This document shows positions 18,491-26,806 of a stretch of 64,000 nt of DNA, in pieces. Position 1 is the first letter of the stretch, and every line of letters starts with the position of its first letter. The notes beneath the pieces are model-generated. The model was not told where the DNA came from. It saw only the letters and a list, made by a program, of their open reading frames with translations, and ran no database searches. The position numbers and the translations under genes were made by a program. The DNA lies in the NCBI RefSeq assembly GCF_007828215.1, contig NZ_VIUE01000004.1, positions 297,341-361,340 on the forward strand, given 5' to 3'. This DNA is from Pseudomonas sp. SJZ074 (GTDB taxonomy: Bacteria > Pseudomonadota > Gammaproteobacteria > Pseudomonadales > Pseudomonadaceae).

Positions 18491-18513
18491 TGAGTATCGG
18501 CTGCTGCAAAAAC

Positions 18514-18948
18514 TCAACAGTCGCAGCTGGCTGCCGTGTCCGCCACACGCTCCACCAGACCGGTCAGGCGAAAGCCTTCATCGAGCCAGCCCATGACGCC
18601 GCCGATCATTTCCTTGACCGGATAGCCCAGGGTTGCCAGACGGACCGCTGCCTTGTTCGCACCGTTGCAGTGTGGCCCGGCACAATAAACCACGAACAGT
18701 GTGGTTTTCGGATATGCGGCCAGCGACTGGGCAGTGAGCGAGCGCGTCGGAATATTGATCGCGCCTGGTACATGACCGCGTTCATAAGCCAGGGGCCCGC
18801 GGACATCCACCAGAACAAAGTCAACGTCGCCGGCCTGTTGGCTGGCATGAACGTCGGAACAATCTGTTTCGAACGTCAGACGACGGCTGAAATGCTGTAG
18901 AGCAACGTCGGACGGAGCAGCAGGCACTTCGCTAACCGGACTGGGCAT
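18514..18948 (-). CDS. Rhodanese-like domain protein
   Basis: A 144-aa single-domain rhodanese. The active-site loop is VVYCAGPHCNGANK, with the catalytic cysteine in YCAGPHC and a second cysteine four residues later. An N-terminal DVRGPLAYERGHVPGAINIP element is the standard CH2A-type motif. The C-terminus ends in CDC, an extra cysteine pair that could carry persulfide or metal. It is divergent from the GlxA-type regulator with about 100 bases between starts, an arrangement suggesting control by that regulator. Sulfur-transfer or arsenate-reduction roles are both possible. Confidence 0.85.
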   Translation of the reverse strand: MPSPVSEVPAAPSDVALQHFSRRLTFETDCSDVHASQQAGDVDFVLVDVRGPLAYERGHVPGAINIPTRSLTAQSLAAYPKTTLFVVYCAGPHCNGANKAAVRLATLGYPVKEMIGGVMGWLDEGFRLTGLVERVADTAASCDC

Positions 18949-19049
18949 GGTGGGTACTCCAAGGGGGATGAGGGCGTAAGGAGACTTTATCCGGCCTATG
19001 CTAACCGCTAAAGTGACGCACAAGACACTCAGTGGGAATTTTCCGCCAA

Positions 19050-20009
19050 ATGCAGCCTTCCCCCGGCCTGGTCGCGGTCCTTGCCTATGACGGCTTATGC
19101 ACGTTCGAATTCGGCGTCGCCGTCGAAATTTTCGGGCTGGCCCGACCCGAATTCGACTTCCCTTGGTACGAACACCGGATCGTCGCCGTCGATGACGGCC
19201 CGTTGCGCGCCATGGGCGGCTTCCAGGTACTGGCCGATGGCGGCATGGAGCTGCTGGATACGGCACGGACCATCGTGATCCCCGGCTGGCGCAGCCGCAA
19301 CGAGCCACCATCAGAAGCCTTGCTCAAAGCACTGCGCAAAGCCCATGCCCGTGGCGCACGCCTGCTGTCGATCTGCTCCGGGGCATTCGTGTTGGCGGCT
19401 GCCGGGTTACTGGACGGACTGGGGGCCACGACCCACTGGCGCTACACCGATGAACTGGCCGAAAGCTTTCCGGCCATCCTGGTCGATCCGGATGTGCTGT
19501 ACGTGGACTCAGGCCAAGTCATCACCTCGGCCGGCAGCGCCGCCGGCATCGATGCCTGCTTGCACCTCGTGACGCGGGATTTCGGTGCCCAGGTCGCCAA
19601 CGCCGTGGCGCGCCGATTGGTGATGCCGACGCAGCGCACCGGCGGCCAGGCGCAGTTCATCCCATCACCGGTCAGCCGCACCCCACGCGGTGATCTGTCC
19701 GGGGTCATGCAATGGGCCCGTGAACACCTGCACGAGCCCCTCGGCGTGCGCGAGCTCGCCAGCCAGGCGGCCATGAGCGAACGGACATTCCTGCGCCGCT
19801 TTACCCAGGCCTGCGGCCTGTCGCCCAAGGCCTGGCTGCAGCATGAACGCCTGGCGCGCGCCCGGGAGCTGCTGGAAAGCACCAGGGACAACACCGACAA
19901 CATCGCCCAGCTGTGCGGCTATCGCTCGGTGGAAAGCTTTCGCGTGGCGTTCCGCAGCGTGGTGGGGTTGGCGCCGTCGGTGTATAGGGAGCGGTTTGGG
20001 CGCGGGTGA
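19050..20009 (+). CDS. GlxA/FtrA-type AraC-family transcriptional regulator
   Basis: A 319-aa regulator. The N-terminal DJ-1/PfpI-like domain (about 1-190) includes the nucleophile-elbow-like LLSICSGAFVLAAAGLLDG. A C-terminal AraC-type double helix-turn-helix follows (about 215-315; EHLHEPLGVRELASQAAMSE and RSVESFRVAFRSVVGLAPS). FtrA-type proteins are often annotated next to rhodanese genes. Start at the ATG MQPSPGL is preferred; a GTG six codons earlier is possible. It is divergent from the rhodanese gene, its likely target. Confidence 0.9.
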   Translation: MQPSPGLVAVLAYDGLCTFEFGVAVEIFGLARPEFDFPWYEHRIVAVDDGPLRAMGGFQVLADGGMELLDTARTIVIPGWRSRNEPPSEALLKALRKAHARGARLLSICSGAFVLAAAGLLDGLGATTHWRYTDELAESFPAILVDPDVLYVDSGQVITSAGSAAGIDACLHLVTRDFGAQVANAVARRLVMPTQRTGGQAQFIPSPVSRTPRGDLSGVMQWAREHLHEPLGVRELASQAAMSERTFLRRFTQACGLSPKAWLQHERLARARELLESTRDNTDNIAQLCGYRSVESFRVAFRSVVGLAPSVYRERFGRG

Positions 20010-20039
20010 ATGTACAGAGTTGTCTCAGGACACGCCCCC

Positions 20040-20065
20040 TGTGGCAAAAGCGCTCCCTCGCCACA
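20040..20065. repeat. REP-like palindrome
   Basis: TGTGGC ... GCCACA ends with a diverged centre, in the short gap between convergent regulator and cobF. Confidence 0.65.
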
Positions 20066-20082
20066 GGCTTGATTCGCAACCC

Positions 20083-20838
20083 TCAATGCTTACGCAGCAA
20101 ATAAGTATCCATGATCCACCCGTTCGCCTGCCGCGCCGCCTTGCGGGTGCGCTCGATGTCATCGGCCACATCCCCCAACCGCCCGGCGATGAGCAGCTCG
20201 TCCGGTGTCCCGACGTAAGCGCCCCAATAGATATGCGTATCGAGATCGCTCACCTGGCGGTATGCATCCTCGGCGTCGAGCATCACCACCACGCTTGCCG
20301 CGTCCCCCACCTGCCCCGCCGCCAACCGTCGTCCCGTAGTGATCTCCAACGCGCCGCCAATGGTGTTCAACGGTACTTTGTGCTGCGCCGCCAGGGCCTG
20401 GACGCTGGTGATGCCTGGGATCACTTCGAACTCGAAGTCGCAGCGCCCCGTCTCGAGAAGGGTCTGCAGGATGCGAACCGTGCTGTCGTACAACGACGGA
20501 TCGCCCCACACCAGAAAACCGCCGCACTCCCCGTCGGACAACTCTTCATCAATCAACCTTTCAAACGTCGCCTGCTTCGCGCGATTCAGATCTTCGACAC
20601 TGCTGGCGTAGTCCGGGTCGCCGCGTTGACGCTCAGGACTACAGGCTTCGACAAAACGATAAGGGCGGTCGACGATATAGCGCGCGCAGATGCCGCGCCG
20701 CAGATCCAGCAGTGTGTGCTTGGCGGGCCCCTTGTCCATGAGAAAGAACACATCCACCCGATTCAGGGCCTTTACCGCTTGCATCGTCAAGTAATCCGGA
20801 TCGCCGGCGCCGATACCTATAACTGAAAGCTTCTTCAT
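20083..20838 (-). CDS. cobF: Precorrin-6A synthase (deacetylating)
   Basis: A 251-aa SAM-dependent tetrapyrrole methylase of aerobic cobalamin synthesis. It methylates C-1 of precorrin-5 with loss of acetate to give precorrin-6A. N-terminal MKKLSVIGIGAGDPDYLTMQA and FLVWGDPSLYDS are methylase motifs, and EVIPGITSVQALAA matches the SAM-binding GxxS loop. AGGAG lies 8 bases before MKKLSV, which fixes the start. The ATG overlaps the stop of the upstream phosphatase-like gene (ATGA), giving a two-gene operon. No other cob genes are in the window. Confidence 0.92.
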   Translation of the reverse strand: MKKLSVIGIGAGDPDYLTMQAVKALNRVDVFFLMDKGPAKHTLLDLRRGICARYIVDRPYRFVEACSPERQRGDPDYASSVEDLNRAKQATFERLIDEELSDGECGGFLVWGDPSLYDSTVRILQTLLETGRCDFEFEVIPGITSVQALAAQHKVPLNTIGGALEITTGRRLAAGQVGDAASVVVMLDAEDAYRQVSDLDTHIYWGAYVGTPDELLIAGRLGDVADDIERTRKAARQANGWIMDTYLLRKH

Positions 20839-21401
20839 GTCCATGACTCCTGGGCGCGCAAGCGCCATACCCCGTTGAAACGCAACTCCAGGGAAGACAA
20901 CGGTTCGATGTCGATCCGGCTGAAGCTGCTCGCCGGGCATTGCAAGACGTTCATCAGGGCCGCCCGGATCACGAACGGGTGAGTGATGGCCAACAGGTGT
21001 CCCGGTTCACTTTCCAGGCTTGCCAGCCATTCCCCGACACGACGACACAGGCGGTCGATGGACTCGCCGCCATGGGGAATCGCATGGGAATCATCGAACC
21101 AGGCTTGCAGGTGTTCCGGTTCGGCCTGGAGCAGCGCCTCGATGGACAATCCACGCCACCGCCCCATATCACAATCGGCCAGGGCCTGGACCACCCGGAC
21201 TTCGTCACCGAACAATGCGGCGGTCTGGCGCGTGCGCAACTCAGGCCCACAGAGGATGTGCCGAACGTTTCGATACCTGTGGCCAGCCTCCGGGCGCCTG
21301 GCCAGCCAGTCAGCGTCGAGTGATTCATCCAGCGCGAAACGCGCCTGCTTCTGGGCGACGGTTCGGGCATGGCTGATCAAAGTCAGACGGGTGGCTTGCA
21401 C
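20835..21401 (-). CDS. Histidine phosphatase-like protein with altered RHG motif
   Basis: A 188-aa protein of the histidine phosphatase superfamily. The first motif, normally LxRHG/LIRHAxT, reads TLISHARTVAQ: the phosphate-binding Arg before the His is Ser. The second His is kept in LLAITHPFVI. Coupling to cobF by an ATGA overlap suggests a cobalamin role, as for alpha-ribazole phosphatase CobC. The missing Arg makes normal catalysis uncertain, and it may be a binding or sensory relative. The start is a GTG with no strong ribosome-binding site. Confidence 0.75.
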   Translation of the reverse strand: MQATRLTLISHARTVAQKQARFALDESLDADWLARRPEAGHRYRNVRHILCGPELRTRQTAALFGDEVRVVQALADCDMGRWRGLSIEALLQAEPEHLQAWFDDSHAIPHGGESIDRLCRRVGEWLASLESEPGHLLAITHPFVIRAALMNVLQCPASSFSRIDIEPLSSLELRFNGVWRLRAQESWT

Positions 21402-21613
21402 GCGGGACGCTCACACTAGCGGAGGGCGGATACTGGAGTCTTTGGTGTACGGCACCTTATCTGAAATCAAATATCCGAGACAAAAAGTCGTTATATCTGA
21501 CACAGAAAAAAGCATTGGCTGACATACCCACTTCATTCTTCCCAACTCCCCGCCCTACAGGACTTTCGCACCAATTTCGAGCATTTTAAACGAAACGTAA
21601 AAACCACTGGACA

Positions 21614-21629
21614 TGTAGCACTGGCTACA
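21614..21629. promoter_or_regulatory. Candidate operator upstream of the rpiR-type gene
   Basis: Perfect inverted repeat TGTAGC-N4-GCTACA, 60 bases before the regulator start. A second imperfect repeat, ACTGttttCAGCAGT, lies just after it. Possible autoregulatory site; inference only. Confidence 0.4.
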
Positions 21630-21688
21630 TAAATACTGTTTTCAGCAGTTATGAAAGAAATTCAACACCCATCCAGCAAGGAGCACGG

Positions 21689-22543
21689 ATGCCGCCTCTC
21701 AGGGACCTTATTACCGATCCCGGCCTGATCTTGACGCCGTCGGAACGCAAGGTCGTACGTGCTCTGCTCGATCATTATCCGCGCAACGGCCTCGGCCCGA
21801 TGTCGCGCCTGGCCGAACACGCCGGCGTGAGCGACCCAACCATCGTGCGCCTGGTAAAGAAACTCGGATTCGGCGGCTATGCCGAGTTCCAGGATGCGCT
21901 GCTGGTCGACATGGACCACCGCCTGCGCTCCCCCCGCACGATGTTGCAACCTCGGATCAAATTGCAGCAAGGCGACACCTGGAGCCAGTACCTGGTGGCC
22001 AGCCAGCGCAGCCTGCTGGAAGCCCAGGTTCTGACCCAGCCCGAAGACGTGCGCATTCTCGTACAGTGGTTGCTCGAGACCCGGCACCAGGTACATTGTT
22101 TCGGCGGACGCTTCAGCAGCTTCCTCGCCCACTACCTGCTCAATCATCTGCGCCTGCTGCGGGCCGGCTGTTTTGCTCTCGAAGATAACGCCCAACTGCC
22201 GGACCGCCTGTTCGATGTGCAACGTCAGGATGTGGTGCTGATCTTCGATTATCGTCGCTACCAGGCCCAGGCCCTTCGAGTCGCCAGTGCGGCCAAGCAA
22301 CGCCATGCCCGGGTCGTGTTGTTCAGCGACATTTATGCTTCGCCATTGCGCGAACTGGCCGACCTGATCATCAGCGCGCCGGTGGAATCAGTTTCGGCCT
22401 TCGATAGCCTGGTACCGGCGCTGGCCCAGGTCGAAGCCCTGATCGCCTGCCTGACATTGCAATGTCCTGGCCTGGCCGAACGCCTGGAGGGTATCGACGG
22501 CTTGCGCACTGAATTCGACACGCACCTGTTGGAGGAAAAATAA
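21689..22543 (+). CDS. MurR/RpiR family transcriptional regulator
   Basis: A 284-aa regulator with an N-terminal HTH of the RpiR type (about 15-75; MSRLAEHAGVSDPTIVRLVKKLGFGGYAEF). A SIS domain (about 125-260) normally senses sugar or amino-sugar phosphates. In this cluster, with amino-acid-type enzymes, the ligand may be different. AAGGAG precedes the start. The next gene begins 2 bases after its stop, so the regulator heads the catabolic operon that runs to 28907. Confidence 0.9.
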   Translation: MPPLRDLITDPGLILTPSERKVVRALLDHYPRNGLGPMSRLAEHAGVSDPTIVRLVKKLGFGGYAEFQDALLVDMDHRLRSPRTMLQPRIKLQQGDTWSQYLVASQRSLLEAQVLTQPEDVRILVQWLLETRHQVHCFGGRFSSFLAHYLLNHLRLLRAGCFALEDNAQLPDRLFDVQRQDVVLIFDYRRYQAQALRVASAAKQRHARVVLFSDIYASPLRELADLIISAPVESVSAFDSLVPALAQVEALIACLTLQCPGLAERLEGIDGLRTEFDTHLLEEK

Positions 22544-22545
22544 GG

Positions 22546-23190
22546 ATGTTCTCGCTCCCTCACCGCTCCCCCCGGGATCTGCCGTTCACCCGCGACCACA
22601 CCGCATTGTTGCTGGTCGACATGCAGCGGGCCTGGCTGGAGCCGCAGTTCGATGCTCATCTGGACACTCCCGAGGCCGACTATTTCATCCGCCGCGCCCG
22701 CCAGCGTGTGATTCCCAACCAGCAAAGCCTGCTCGACGGGGTGCGTGCAGCCCGACAAAACGTCTTGCACACCCACATCGAAAGCCTCACCGCCGATGGC
22801 CGCGACCGTTCCCTGGACCATAAGCTGTCGGACATGCACTTGCCCAAGGGTAGCCCGCAGGCGCAGATCATCGCCGAACTGGCGCCGCTGGAAAACGAGA
22901 TCGTGTTGCCCAAGACCTCTTCGGGGGTCTTCAATTCCACCAATATTGACTACGTGTTGCGCAACCTGCAGGTCCGGCACCTGATCGTCGCCGGCATCGT
23001 CACCGACCAGTGTGTCGACATGGCCGTGCGCGACGCTGCCGACCGCGGTTATCTGGTCACGCTGGTGGAGGATGCCTGTGCCACTTACACCGAACAGCGC
23101 CACCTGGCCTGCTTGAATGCCATCAAGGGTTATTGCTGGATCACCGACACCGATACCGTGCTCGGGCGCTTGCAGGAGATGCAGCCATGA
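22546..23190 (+). CDS. Isochorismatase-family cysteine hydrolase
   Basis: A 214-aa hydrolase with the family's catalytic triad: Asp25 (in LLVDMQRAW), Lys123 (in VLPKTSSGVF) and Cys156 (in VTDQCVDMAVRDA). Members hydrolyse C-N bonds in nicotinamide, N-carbamoyl amino acids, ureidoacrylate or biuret, or vinyl ethers such as isochorismate. In a nitrogen-catabolic operon an amidase or carbamoylase role is most likely. Its stop overlaps the start of the glutamine-synthetase-like gene (ATGA). Confidence 0.88.
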   Translation: MFSLPHRSPRDLPFTRDHTALLLVDMQRAWLEPQFDAHLDTPEADYFIRRARQRVIPNQQSLLDGVRAARQNVLHTHIESLTADGRDRSLDHKLSDMHLPKGSPQAQIIAELAPLENEIVLPKTSSGVFNSTNIDYVLRNLQVRHLIVAGIVTDQCVDMAVRDAADRGYLVTLVEDACATYTEQRHLACLNAIKGYCWITDTDTVLGRLQEMQP

Positions 23191-24536
23191 GCCGCCTCGA
23201 AGCCGTAACGCTCACTCCGCTGCCCGTCACCACGCTGGTGAGCACCGACCTGATCGGCGTGACCCGCGGACGCTCGTTTCCCAGCGATGAACTTCCCCAC
23301 TACGTCACTGCCGGCTGTGGCTGGGTGCCGGCCAACAGCGCGCTGACACCCCAGGACATCATTGCTTCGGCCAATCCCTGGGGCGCATATGGCGACCTGC
23401 GACTGGTACCGGACCTGTCCAGCCGGGTCACCATCGGCAACGGTCCCGACCCCGAGGCCCCGGCGCTGGATTTCATCCACTGTGACGTGCGCGAGACCGA
23501 CGGCCGGCCCTGGGGCGCCTGCCCGCGCACGCTGCTGCATGACGAAGTGGAACGCTATCGCAGCGAACTGGGCTTGCAGGTCTTCGCCGCATTCGAGCAT
23601 GAGTTCAATCTCAAATCCCCCCGGCCCCAACCCGATCGCCTGGCCTTCAGCCTCCAGGCCCAGCGCCAGCAGGCCGGATTCGCCGGGTGGCTGCTCAGCG
23701 CTCTGCGGGCCGGGGGTGTCGAACCGGAAATGTTCCTGCCCGAATACGGCAAGCAACAGTATGAAATCACTTGCCGCCCGACCCTGGGCGTCGCCGCCGC
23801 CGACCGCGCGGTGAACGTACGCGAAATCACCCGCGAAATCGCCCGGCAAATGGGTCTGGAGGCGAGCTTCGCGGCCAAGACCTCGGCCGAGGCCGTGTGC
23901 AACGGCGTGCACCTGCACCTGAGCCTGCAAGACCTGGACGGCGATCCAGTGCTCTACGACAGCGCGAGCGACAACGGCCTGTCCAGCCTCGGCCGGCATT
24001 GGGCCGCCGGTGTCCTGCAGCATCTGCCGGCGCTGTGCGCGCTGACGGCGCCGACGCCGGTTTCCTACGAACGCCTGCAACCCCATCACTGGAGCGCATC
24101 CTACGCTTGCCTGGGACAGCGCAACCGCGAAGCGGCGCTGCGCATCTGCCCGATCGTGAGCCTGGGTGGCAAGCCGCTGGCGAACCAGTACAACCTGGAG
24201 TTCCGGGCCATGGATGCCACCGCCTCACCGCACCTGGCGATGGCGGCCTTGCTGATCGCCGGACGACTGGGCATCGAACAACGGTTGGCGCTCAATGCCG
24301 TCACCGATGAAATACCTGACGATTTGAATGAGGAAGAACGCCGGACTCGTGGCATTATCGCCCTGCCGACCACCCTGGCCCAGGCACTGGATTGCCTGCG
24401 TCACAGCGGGGCTCTGTTGGAGGCGCTGCCCGGTCCACTGGTCGAAACCTACTTCGCCTTGAAGGCTCAGGAACTGGCCTTGACCCAGGCGCTGTCACCT
24501 GCCGAGCGATGTGAGCACTATGCGCGAATCTATTGA
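23187..24536 (+). CDS. Glutamine synthetase-like gamma-glutamyl ligase
   Basis: A 449-aa protein of the glutamine synthetase family, in the size range of gamma-glutamylpolyamine synthetase PuuA/SpuI. Conserved catalytic elements are FEHEFNL (metal Glu), GKQQYEI, NGVHLHLSL (the GxHxHxSL flap), NREAALRI and LEFRAMDATASPHLA. GlnA itself is unlikely because of the divergent metal motif and the operon context. It probably links glutamate to an amine for uptake-coupled catabolism. It overlaps both neighbours (ATGA at the start; 17-26 bases at the end). Confidence 0.88.
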   Translation: MSRLEAVTLTPLPVTTLVSTDLIGVTRGRSFPSDELPHYVTAGCGWVPANSALTPQDIIASANPWGAYGDLRLVPDLSSRVTIGNGPDPEAPALDFIHCDVRETDGRPWGACPRTLLHDEVERYRSELGLQVFAAFEHEFNLKSPRPQPDRLAFSLQAQRQQAGFAGWLLSALRAGGVEPEMFLPEYGKQQYEITCRPTLGVAAADRAVNVREITREIARQMGLEASFAAKTSAEAVCNGVHLHLSLQDLDGDPVLYDSASDNGLSSLGRHWAAGVLQHLPALCALTAPTPVSYERLQPHHWSASYACLGQRNREAALRICPIVSLGGKPLANQYNLEFRAMDATASPHLAMAALLIAGRLGIEQRLALNAVTDEIPDDLNEEERRTRGIIALPTTLAQALDCLRHSGALLEALPGPLVETYFALKAQELALTQALSPAERCEHYARIY

Positions 24537-25272
24537 GTGCGCCGAGTCGGGGCTTTACACCGAACCGCCCTACCGGCTGATCCGGGAGAACGCCGAGCAC
24601 CCATTGATATTGGTGTGCGAGCACGCCAGCCGCTTCATCCCTACCGCACTGAATGACCTGGGCCTGGACGAGACGGCGGCCCATGAACACATTGCCTGGG
24701 ACATTGGCGCCCTCGCCCTGGCCGAACGCTTGTCCGAAACGCTCGGCGCGACCTTGCTGGCGGCCACCTATTCGCGCCTGCTGATCGACTTGAATCGCCC
24801 GCTCCACGTGCCGGACAGCATCCCGCCCCAGAGCGAGATCTACCAGGTCCCGGGCAACCAGTCCCTGGACGAAGCCACCCGGCAATACCGCCAGCAGTGT
24901 CTGTTCCACCCGTTCCATGACCGGTTGCGGTCGCTGATCGACCAGCGCCTGGCCGACAACCGATCGACGCGGGTGGTGGGCATCCACAGTTTCACCCCCG
25001 TGTTCTACGGCCAGCCACGCGCACTGGAAGCAGGCGTGCTGTTCGGCGAAGCCGTGGACTACGCCCAGCGCATCGTCGATGGGCTGGGCCGACATTCGCT
25101 GCGGGTGGCGGGCAACCAGCCCTACCGGATCAACCCGTTGAGCGACATGACGGTTCCGGTCCACGGCGATAGTCGCGGCCTGGACTCGGTGTTGATCGAG
25201 GTGCGCAACGACCTGCTGCGCAGCCCCGAGGCGGTGCGCACCTGGAGCGCCTACCTGGCGCCGTTGCTGTAA
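24520..25272 (+). CDS. N-formylglutamate amidohydrolase family protein
   Basis: A 250-aa zinc amidohydrolase of the HutG/FGase family. Motifs are LVCEHASRFIP (metal Glu/His), HEHIAWDIGA and YSRLLIDLNRP; VVGIHSFTPVF contains a further His. Known members hydrolyse N-formyl-L-glutamate or N-formyl-L-aspartate to formate and the amino acid. Here it may act on another N-acyl acidic amino acid produced by the pathway. The start could also be the GTG at 24511. It overlaps the glutamine-synthetase-like gene, so the two are co-translated. Confidence 0.87.
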   Translation: MRESIECAESGLYTEPPYRLIRENAEHPLILVCEHASRFIPTALNDLGLDETAAHEHIAWDIGALALAERLSETLGATLLAATYSRLLIDLNRPLHVPDSIPPQSEIYQVPGNQSLDEATRQYRQQCLFHPFHDRLRSLIDQRLADNRSTRVVGIHSFTPVFYGQPRALEAGVLFGEAVDYAQRIVDGLGRHSLRVAGNQPYRINPLSDMTVPVHGDSRGLDSVLIEVRNDLLRSPEAVRTWSAYLAPLL

Positions 25273-25278
25273 CGGGCA

Positions 25279-25304
25279 GCAACAAACAATAGAAAAACAA
25301 CATC
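25279..25304 (+). promoter_or_regulatory. Candidate Hfq/Crc catabolite-activity motif before the permease gene
   Basis: An A-rich run (GCAACAAACAATAGAAAAAC, then AAC) lies about 30 bases before the permease start codon and its AGGAG site. It fits the AANAANAA pattern bound by Hfq/Crc on target mRNAs. Inferred from the pattern only. Confidence 0.4.
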
Positions 25305-25331
25305 AACGATTAGCTGAAAGGAGAACGGCTT

Positions 25332-26681
25332 GTGAGTATCGAGGCATTTGGCTACAAACAGGAATTGAAGCGCAGCCTGTCGCTGACGGACCTGGTGGTG
25401 TACGGGATGATTTTCATGATCCCCATCGCACCGTTTGGCGTGTATGGCTATGTGAACGCCGAAGCCCCGGGGATGGTGCCGCTGGCTTATATCATCGGCA
25501 TGGTGGCGATGCTGTTCACCGCGCTGAGCTACGGCAGCATGGCCCAAGCCTTCCCGGTGGCCGGTTCCGTCTATTCCTACGCACAAAGGGGCCTCAACCC
25601 ACACGTAGGGTTCATTGCCGGCTGGTTGATGTTGCTGGATTACCTGCTGATCCCGCCGCTGCTCTATGTCTACGCCGCCATGGCACTGAATCACCTGTAT
25701 CCAGACATTCCCAAGGTCGGTTTCATCCTGGCGTTCCTGGTGAGCGCGACCTTCGTCAACCTGCGGGGTATCACCTTCACCGCGCGGATGAACATCATTT
25801 TCCTCCTGGCCCAACTGGTAGTGCTGGGGATTTTCCTGTTCTACGCCTGGAATGCCCTGCACGGTGGCGCAGGTAACGGCCAGATGACCCTGGCGCCGCT
25901 GTACAGCCCGGAGCACTTCAACTTTGCCCTGCTGATGCAAGCCGTGTCGATCGCCGTGTTGTCGTTCCTCGGGTTCGACGCCATCTCCACTCTGGCCGAA
26001 GAAATCAAGGGAGATCCGGGACGCAGCATCGGTAAGGCGGCGTTGATGACCTTGTTGGTCATGGGGGCGATTTTCGTGGTGCAGACCTGGATCGCCACGG
26101 ACCTGGCGGCCGGCATGGGCTTCAAGTCCGCCGACACCGCTTTCTATGAAATCGCAGAACTGGCGGCGGGCAGCTGGCTGGCCACCCTGACCGCTGTCGC
26201 CACGGCGCTGGCGTGGGGCGTGGCGGTGGCGATCACCTCCCAGGCCGCGGTGTCGCGCCTGCTGTTCGGCATGGCTCGGGACGGCAAGCTGCCCAAGGTG
26301 CTGGCCAAGGTTCATCCGAAACACAACACGCCCTACATGAGCATCTATCTGGTGGCCGTGCTGTCACTGCTGATCTGCTACCTGTTCATCAATGCCGTGG
26401 ACACCCTGACCTCCCTGGTCAACTTCGGCGCCTTGAGCGGCTTCATGCTGTTGCACATCACCGTAATCAATCACTACTGGCGCCGCCAGCGCTCCGGTCA
26501 GCTGATCCGTCACCTGATCTGCCCGCTGATCGGCTTCGGCATCGTCGCCGCCATCATGTACAACATGGGCGTGGATGCGCAGAAGCTGGGCCTGGTCTGG
26601 ATTGCGGCGGGCCTGGTCTACCTGTGCGCGCTCAACAAGTTCGGCAGCCACACCGCCCTGCCCGACCCGGCGGGACAATGA
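25332..26681 (+). CDS. APC superfamily amino acid/polyamine permease
   Basis: A 449-aa protein with about 12 transmembrane helices. The first helix has VVYGMIFMIPIAPFGVYG, and GSVYSYAQRGLNPHVGFIAGW is the conserved APC segment between TM2 and TM3. LGFDAISTLAEEIKGDPGRSIGKA marks TM6 and the following loop. It resembles PuuP-type putrescine and related amino-acid importers. Start is GTG with AAGGAG 7 bases upstream. It is the only transporter of the cluster and so defines substrate entry. Confidence 0.9.
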   Translation: MSIEAFGYKQELKRSLSLTDLVVYGMIFMIPIAPFGVYGYVNAEAPGMVPLAYIIGMVAMLFTALSYGSMAQAFPVAGSVYSYAQRGLNPHVGFIAGWLMLLDYLLIPPLLYVYAAMALNHLYPDIPKVGFILAFLVSATFVNLRGITFTARMNIIFLLAQLVVLGIFLFYAWNALHGGAGNGQMTLAPLYSPEHFNFALLMQAVSIAVLSFLGFDAISTLAEEIKGDPGRSIGKAALMTLLVMGAIFVVQTWIATDLAAGMGFKSADTAFYEIAELAAGSWLATLTAVATALAWGVAVAITSQAAVSRLLFGMARDGKLPKVLAKVHPKHNTPYMSIYLVAVLSLLICYLFINAVDTLTSLVNFGALSGFMLLHITVINHYWRRQRSGQLIRHLICPLIGFGIVAAIMYNMGVDAQKLGLVWIAAGLVYLCALNKFGSHTALPDPAGQ

Positions 26682-26806
26682 AATCCGGAGCTGGTCGCAG
26701 GGGGCGGCCAGCCGCCACTGTAGTTGTAACCGTTACAAGGCGTGGACATCGACAGTGATCGTCAAGCCCGGTGAACCACCGGGCCCCTGGAACAGGAGTG
26801 CAATCC

